Assembly: GCF_016031635.1 (NCBI RefSeq)
Contig: NZ_JACEGD010000002.1
Location: forward strand, 271,520 to 335,519
Length of the DNA stretch: 64,000 nucleotides
Direction of reading: 5' to 3'
Origin: Bradyrhizobium diversitatis
GTDB lineage: Bacteria; Pseudomonadota; Alphaproteobacteria; Rhizobiales; Xanthobacteraceae
Made by a program: the position numbers and the translations under genes. Position 1 is the stretch's first letter. Each line of letters begins with the position of its first letter. Shown one piece after another: positions 63,703-64,000 of the stretch. Below the pieces are notes generated by a model that saw nothing but the letters and a program-made list of their open reading frames with translations, was not told the DNA's origin and made no database searches.

Positions 63703-64000
63703 TGACCTGCCCCTAAGAATTTCCTCCAGAAGGATTTAGAGTCTGCCCTGACGAAGGACGGACAGATGAAGCGGAAGCGTTTTACGGAAGAGCAGATCAT
63801 CGCGGTGCTGAAGGAGCACGAGGCCGGAGCCAAAACGGCCGATCTGGCCCGCAAGCACGGGATCTCCGAGGCGACGTTCTACAATTGGAAGGCCAAGTTT
63901 GGCGGCATGGATGTCTCCGAGGCCAGGCGGCTCAAGGCGCTCGAGGACGAGAATGCGAAGCTGAAGAAGCTCCTGGCCGAGCAGATGCTCGATGCGGCGG
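63703..64000 (+). mobile_element. IS3-family insertion sequence (left end, runs off window)
   Basis: Starts with TGACCTGCCCC (63703), a terminal sequence typical of IS3-family elements of the IS407 kind, followed 60 bp later by an orfA gene. The right end and orfB lie outside the window. The element sits inside the mobile island. Confidence 0.8.
63766..64000 (+). CDS. IS3-family transposase OrfA (3' end outside window)
   Basis: The first 78 codons encode a helix-turn-helix transposase subunit: KRKRFTEEQIIAVLKEHEAG, TADLARKHGISEATFYNWKAKFGG and the leucine-zipper start RRLKALEDENAKLKKLLAEQ. This is the classic N-terminal OrfA of the IS407/IS51 group, which normally fuses with OrfB by programmed frameshift. 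The ATG at 63766 is preceded by GGACGGAC. The frame is intact to the window end. Confidence 0.92.
   Translation, partial: MKRKRFTEEQIIAVLKEHEAGAKTADLARKHGISEATFYNWKAKFGGMDVSEARRLKALEDENAKLKKLLAEQMLDAA

Noticed and set aside
1..64000. CRISPR arrays, tRNA or rRNA genes
   Set aside because: No regularly spaced direct repeats, no cloverleaf with a conserved GTTCGA arm and no rRNA segments were seen on either strand.

Overview
The window (about 64 kb, GC-rich) looks like chromosome of a Bradyrhizobium-type alphaproteobacterium. This is inferred from gene order and protein families: zapA - 6S RNA - 5-FCL, ruvC-ruvA-ruvB, tkt-gap-pgk-fba, poly-hydroxybutyrate-type dehydrogenase, CsbD, DUF1192, DUF1465 and DUF4164 proteins, and long palindromic intergenic repeats typical of that lineage. 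No database search was possible. Layout, left to right. Positions 1-9.7 kb hold lipid and short-chain-dehydrogenase metabolism: a 5'-truncated patatin-like lipase coupled to a 3-hydroxybutyrate dehydrogenase, a TauE/SafE permease, a polysaccharide flippase, a DsbD-N protein, YqgE, a TfdA/TauD dioxygenase, two SDRs and CsbD. Positions 9.7-19.3 kb are envelope and signalling: a DUF459 protein, a lytic transglycosylase, GalU, a diguanylate cyclase and an EAL phosphodiesterase. Positions 19.4-34.6 kb are mixed housekeeping and transport: quinone oxidoreductase, a candidate sRNA, rpmE, an ABC exporter, a MotA/MotB-like stator pair, a CFA-type methyltransferase, an RND efflux pair and a solitary RecF-like ATPase. 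Positions 34.7-44.3 kb are, on the minus strand, a carbon-metabolism cluster transcribed tkt, gap, pgk, class II aldolase, class I aldolase, thiE, SEL1 protein and inositol monophosphatase, that is the lower Calvin/glycolysis steps in one run. Positions 44.7-47.4 kb are a cell-division and one-carbon block on the plus strand (DUF4164, zapA, 6S RNA, 5-FCL, YmdB). Positions 47.6-51.6 kb encode a periplasmic molybdenum aldehyde oxidase (2Fe-2S subunit, Tat-exported molybdopterin subunit, cytochrome c) whose cytochrome gene carries a one-base frameshift. Positions 52.2-55.5 kb hold two soluble chemoreceptors with a shared C-terminal sensor-like region. Positions 55.7-60.6 kb hold yebC and ruvC-ruvA-(membrane protein)-ruvB plus a YkuE-like phosphoesterase. 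The most notable structure is at the right end. A ybgC thioesterase gene, expected to begin the tol-pal cluster here, is cut after codon 27 (about 60759). The DNA beyond is a different compartment: a large serine recombinase that points at the junction and even takes its last five codons and stop from the host ybgC sequence, a small overlapping ORF, about 1 kb of degraded non-coding DNA, and the left end of an IS3-family element that runs off the window. I read this as the left attachment junction of an integrated mobile element. At least four families of palindromic intergenic repeats (about 18 copies) punctuate the core chromosome and are absent from the island. No tRNA, rRNA or CRISPR array was found.
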